Assembly: GCA_900642245.1 (NCBI GenBank)
Contig: CAAAJI010001321.1
Span: 1 to 10,196, forward strand
DNA length: 10,196 nucleotides
Direction: 5' to 3'
From: Fragilaria radians
Taxonomy: Eukaryota; Bacillariophyta; Fragilariophyceae; Fragilariales; Fragilariaceae
Both the position numbers and the translations under genes were made by a program. Below are positions 7,121 to 10,196 of the stretch, piece after piece. Under the pieces are notes generated by a model, which was given only the letters and a program-made list of their open reading frames with translations, was not told where the DNA came from and did not search any database. Positions within the stretch are counted from its first letter, which is position 1. Every line of letters starts with the position of its first letter.

Positions 7121-7429
7121 CATGGGCATCAAAGAAAATAAATATAATGCTGTCAATTCATTTTAATTGGAATAAGCACACAATTTCATGAAAAGTGGTA
7201 TTCAAAAAGTCCTACTTGTCGCATCTCATGGCAAGTATTTGTTTATCCTACATTTGATTCCTTCTTTATCATCAACCTTTTTGCAATCTGCCATTGTTTC
7301 GTTAAAGTAATTCATTCCTCATCCATTCATATTTGCTATTTCAACTGTTTGGAGCCTGTTCCATATCCCTGTTTCCATATCCCAGTGTTGAATGTGCTTG
7401 TTTGATGGTCATCTATTTTCGGTCGGTAC
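7121..7429. other. Gene-free gap beside Copia remnant B
   Basis: No supportable gene. AATAAA is at 7137-7142. On the minus strand this is where remnant B should continue into protease and integrase. I cannot find the DSGA-type motif or the pre-integrase Cys/His pattern here, so the element seems to end or become unreadable near 7430-7450. Confidence 0.45.
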
Positions 7430-7634
7430 CAACCATGACATACTCCTTCTGCAAAACTATGTCAGTTCCAAGCATGTGACAATTATTGGAACAAATTTTC
7501 TTGTCAAAGATCTACATTCATCTGAATGATTGCTAATATTGGCTTTCCTGATAATTTGAGACATCATGCTGAGGGGGAAGATTGCCGCCACTTGAATCAC
7601 CGTTATTTTCCCCATTGCTAATTGCATGATTATT

Positions 7635-7673
7635 GCACTGAAATGAATTGTGCCCAATAGTCCAACAATTACA
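7635..7673 (-). pseudogene. Damaged gag zinc knuckle (remnant B)
   Basis: The minus strand encodes CNCWTIGHNSFQC. Retroviral and Copia gag proteins carry C-x2-C-x4-H-x4-C, which binds RNA. The C-x4-H-x4-C part is exact here, but the first pair is C-x-C, one residue short, consistent with a three-base deletion. It lies in a different frame from upstream gag, after an in-frame TAA in the preceding frame. Confidence 0.6.
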
Positions 7674-7689
7674 ACTCTTTCCTTTAAGC

Positions 7690-8348
7690 ACCCTCACAAT
7701 TATGCATTGACTTTGAATTCAATCTGTCAAAACATAGACTTAATTCTCCTCTAATTTCTTTAATAGTTAGTTGACTTTCAACACCACCATCTCTTCTTTC
7801 CATCAACGCAAGTTGAGATTATTAAAAATGTGAATCATATATTGATTCTTCAAAATGCTTGATTCGGTAGTTTGAATCCTAACATGAAGGTTCTCTAATT
7901 TCGTGATCCAAGTCTCTGGATCTTGACCTTTCTTCAATGAGAGTTCTCTTACCTGCTTTTTCAGCTTCACCAAGGAAGGAGCAGAGACAGACTTATATTT
8001 GTTCTCAAGCCTTTCTCAAGTACTAGCTGCATTGCCAGCTAGATGACCCTTGGTCTTGCAGCCTTTAACTATATCAAAAGCAGTTTTTCCGCTACTTGTC
8101 TTCGTGTCTCTGAAAAGAATGAGTTGAGTAAACGCAATCTCATTCAACTCAATGATTCTAGACTTCTCCTTTTCAATATCAGAAATTATATCTAATTCTT
8201 CATCAAGCCTTGGAATGGACAACTTTCCTAACTACAAATCCTTGAAACCATATATCTTGGCTTTAGAAAGAATCGGATCATTCCAAAAGGGCTACTCATC
8301 AACCTTTCTCCAGAAGGGGATTACTCTTATCCTTTTCAAATCAGTCAT
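7690..8348 (-). pseudogene. Copia gag (remnant B), three in-frame stops plus frameshift
   Basis: From the ATG at 8346-8348 a single frame runs to 7806, broken only by stops at 8292-8294 (TAG), 8232-8234 (TAG) and 8016-8018 (TGA). It ends at TGA 7803-7805. Successive gag words are MTDLKRI, RLDEELDIISDIEK, SGKTAFDIVKGCKTK, ERLENKYKSV, LVKLKKQ, KKGQDPETWITKLENL and QYMIHIFNNL. After a frameshift, LMERRDGG and LTIKEIRGELSL follow, a few residues being missing at the join. This is the usual order for a Copia gag of the UBN2/Retrotran_gag type, at close to full length. It is a dead copy but unusually readable. Confidence 0.75.
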
Positions 8349-8387
8349 ATTTGACCTAAAACATGAGTGCAAGCAAAAGAAGGATTA

Positions 8388-8396
8388 AGATACCCA
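8388..8396 (-). promoter_or_regulatory. Primer-binding-site-like motif of remnant B
   Basis: The minus strand reads TGGGTATCT directly after the inferred LTR end, identical to the nine bases at 1543-1551 in remnant A. It resembles the initiator Met-tRNA primer site (TGGTATCAGAGC) with an extra G. Only 39 bp separate it from the gag ATG here, against 74 bp in A. Confidence 0.4.
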
Positions 8397-8572
8397 CCTT
8401 TAAAATATCATCTATGAAGTTGGTTGGACTACAAATATGAAGAAGAATTTTCAAACGAGATTCTGCTTAAAAGTCGTTATTAGAAAAATTAGATTGAAAT
8501 AAAGGTTTCACCGTATTTTTGAATTAAGGCCTCAAGCAAAATTTCAATATCCATAATGAATAGCCCTAAACA
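8397..8572 (-). repeat. Probable 5' LTR of Copia remnant B
   Basis: About 176 bp, starting TGTTTAGG on the minus strand and aligning with the 185-bp LTR of remnant A. The best-conserved block is ACGGTGAAACCTTTA, and CTTCTTCAT is also shared. The inner end (AAAGG) lacks the expected terminal CA, presumably by mutation. No partner 3' LTR is visible in the window. Confidence 0.45.
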
Positions 8573-9960
8573 AATATTAAATCAAAATGACTTGGTCGTT
8601 ACTCCTCCTTGGATTAAATATTCTATGTAAAATCCTTACATGTAGATTTTAGCAATGGGTTAGTCCTTCAGAATATTCTAGTTAAAGGTATGACCTACTC
8701 ATAAAAATACTTGAAGGTATTCACTCAAATATTTGAACAAAATTGAATCTCAAACAATTAAGCTATGCAATTTAAAGTTGAAGTCAAAATAACCGAGATG
8801 CATGTAAAATGCAGCCTTACATGCCATGCCATTACTTGGGCATTTATTTCGGGAAAACCAGACAATGCTACTTCAAGTGCGCGTTACCTATTGACAAAGC
8901 AATGGAGCATTCACGAAAATCCTTGATGCTAGACATTAAAGAAGGGAGATCACATTGGATCATTTCATATTTTGAAATGATCCAACATTCATAATCCGAT
9001 GTATGTTGCCTAACACTTTGAGGCTCTAGCAGAAACATAAAAAATTTAGAAAATTGGAAATACCTCATTCATCATCATTAATATCTTGACTTAGAGATAT
9101 CGAGACCCTTTCTAATGAATTGGACTGGTGTGTAGCAAATGCTGGTGAAAAGCAAGTTGTAATCTTAGATCATTACTTTTAAAGGGATGATTCCATCAGG
9201 TTCAGGGAATTTGTCAGAAAACTTGCCTCTATTTCCAAAATGAAATAAAGAATATCACTTTTGATTTTGCCATTGAGAATTTTCAGGTAGAGCCTTTAGC
9301 ATTAGAAAGCAATCGCTTTTAAGAATTGAAATCTGAGAATAGATTTTAATCTTTAGCTACAAGAAGCCAAGGAGTAATTGTCGACATGCATTTGAGAAAA
9401 TGTAATATTGCTATCCTTTAAATAAGTCTGTAGGTCATAGAAAAACTGGTTATTTAGACTCACTGGTTTGCTCTTAATGTAATTGATGTGATGTTCATCA
9501 AAAACTGTGAATGTTAGGGCGCAAAGATACTTTTTTGGGATTCTTCATTTCATAGCGCACAGACAATGTAAGAGATATACTACGTAAACAGCAATAACGA
9601 GATTATGTCACAATTTAAAAGACTTCGACTACACTCTTTTTTCTCAAGAATCATCTGATGTTCCTCAGCAATGTGATTGTTCTTCAAGGGAGAAATTTGA
9701 AGATTGAAGTACAAGTGTAAATCTAATGCTTGTTGTGGAGGGTAATATCAAAACTGGTAATGGGCTGACTGCAAAGTAGTACGCCCATGTGAAATGTTTT
9801 AACATGGAATCATGAGGGTAATTGGAAATAGTGTATGTCCCATTCAACATGGTAACATTCAATTGACACACATCATCTGTCTATACATGCCGATAGTTTA
9901 AACATCTTGGTGATCCCCTGTAAGCTGATTTTTAAAAAGACATTTGAATAAAATTGAATA
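8573..9960. other. Gene-poor stretch with a hairpin
   Basis: About 1.4 kb without a supportable gene. Open frames at 8809-8994 (plus), 8868-9068 (minus) and 9665-9871 (minus) have no recognisable domain. The first two overlap on opposite strands across the hairpin at 8955-8985. No LTR, tRNA or tandem repeat was identified. Confidence 0.45.
8955..8985. repeat. Perfect hairpin: 13-bp arms, 5-nt loop
   Basis: Left arm TTGGATCATTTCA (8955-8967), spacer TATTT (8968-8972), right arm TGAAATGATCCAA (8973-8985). The arms are exactly complementary. The structure stands alone: no coding gene, LTR edge or run of T follows it. It could be the folded end of a small non-coding RNA, a MITE remnant, a cruciform-forming binding site, or a chance inversion-duplication. 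Confidence 0.7.
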
Positions 9961-10196
9961 TCAGATCATGAGTTCAAAATTGGGGCTGTGCACCTTTGTA
10001 TCTTTTTGTCTTCTCAAAGGAGTACTTCTTTTGATTTCTTCTCCTGGTTTGTATCACAATGTCAGAGATGAATTAGCTCGGAACATGACTTTTAATCGCT
10101 TTGACATTCCTCTCTGAATTAGTATGTGCTTTTGTGATGAACCCCCACTTTCCATCAGCGGTCATGTAATTGATCCATTCTGAAAAGTTTTGTTTT
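9961..10196 (-). pseudogene. OTU-type cysteine protease fragment (C-terminal part, broken)
   Basis: Entering from the right edge on the minus strand, the frame reads FSEWINYMTADGKWG, then FIT..A, ending at a TAA (10073-10075). OTU deubiquitinase-like proteases have 'W/Y-x-x-x-M-x-x-x-G-x-WGD-x-x-x-L-x-A' in this position, followed by a strand such as I-x-V. The match is good except that the Asp after WG is missing. Past the stop, FISDIVIQ continues in the same frame. A one-base shift then opens PGEEIKRSTPL...VHSPNFELMI to a TGA at 9961-9963, which may hold the region of the catalytic His. The catalytic Cys motif (usually DGDCLF/Y-R) would lie beyond 10196. In algal genomes such domains occur both in host proteins and in mobile elements. 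This copy looks dead. Confidence 0.35.

Larger units (their letters stand above)
7430..8572 (-). mobile_element. Copia remnant B (LTR, gag, zinc knuckle)
   Basis: A second decayed Ty1/copia element of the same family and orientation as remnant A. In element order it has a probable LTR (8397-8572), a primer-site-like motif (8388-8396), a gag start codon at 8346-8348 and a gag frame traceable to about 7690. That is followed by a damaged zinc knuckle (7635-7673) and an Asn/Gly/Ser-rich linker. The left end is a guess, because similarity fades. B keeps the C-terminal half of gag that A has lost, while A keeps protease and pre-integrase parts that I cannot find in B. The two copies together therefore show more of the family than either alone. 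Neither could move on its own. Confidence 0.75.

Noticed and set aside
7457..7657. Minus-strand 66-codon frame
   Set aside because: It runs out of frame through the remnant B zinc-knuckle and linker region; the recognisable protein is in another frame.
1..10196. CRISPR array, prokaryotic operon, rRNA or tRNA
   Set aside because: No regular direct repeats, no ribosome-binding sites or tightly packed genes, and no tRNA/rRNA motif found by eye on either strand.

Overview
This window looks like a stretch of nuclear DNA from a eukaryotic microalga or related protist. A diatom-type stramenopile fits best, but that is an inference. The evidence is: AT-rich sequence with long gene-poor gaps; one long single-exon gene with no prokaryotic ribosome-binding site; and decayed Ty1/copia LTR retrotransposons whose gag, zinc-knuckle, protease and pre-integrase segments can be read by eye. 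No rRNA, tRNA, CRISPR array or bacterial operon is visible.

Layout. 1-450 has no recognisable gene. 451-1736 (minus) is Copia remnant A: probable 5' LTR, tRNA-primer-site-like motif, gag core, protease with a damaged active site, and the Cys/His segment ahead of integrase. 1737-3599 is gene-poor, with one unexplained plus-strand reading frame at 2141-2398. 3600-3731 (plus) resembles the C-terminal tail of a Copia RNase H. 3762-4205 is the upstream region of the one convincing gene, with a possible 5'-UTR intron. 4206-5930 (plus) encodes an intact 574-residue caspase-like cysteine peptidase (C14-type His/Cys motifs) followed by about three Tudor/Agenet-like beta-barrel segments. 5931-6874 is gene-poor. 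6875-7120 is a small unidentified open frame followed by AATAAA. 7430-8572 (minus) is Copia remnant B, the same family and orientation as A. 8573-9960 is gene-poor apart from a perfect 13-bp-arm hairpin at 8955-8985. 9961-10196 (minus) resembles the C-terminal part of an OTU-type cysteine protease, broken by a stop and a frameshift and running off the window end.

Nothing suggests that these parts form one pathway. The simplest reading is one live, probably regulatory, cysteine-peptidase gene in a region eroded by retrotransposon insertion and decay. The most interesting item is the domain architecture of that gene. The second is the uneven similarity between the two Copia copies: one gag block is almost identical, while the parts around it are much more diverged.
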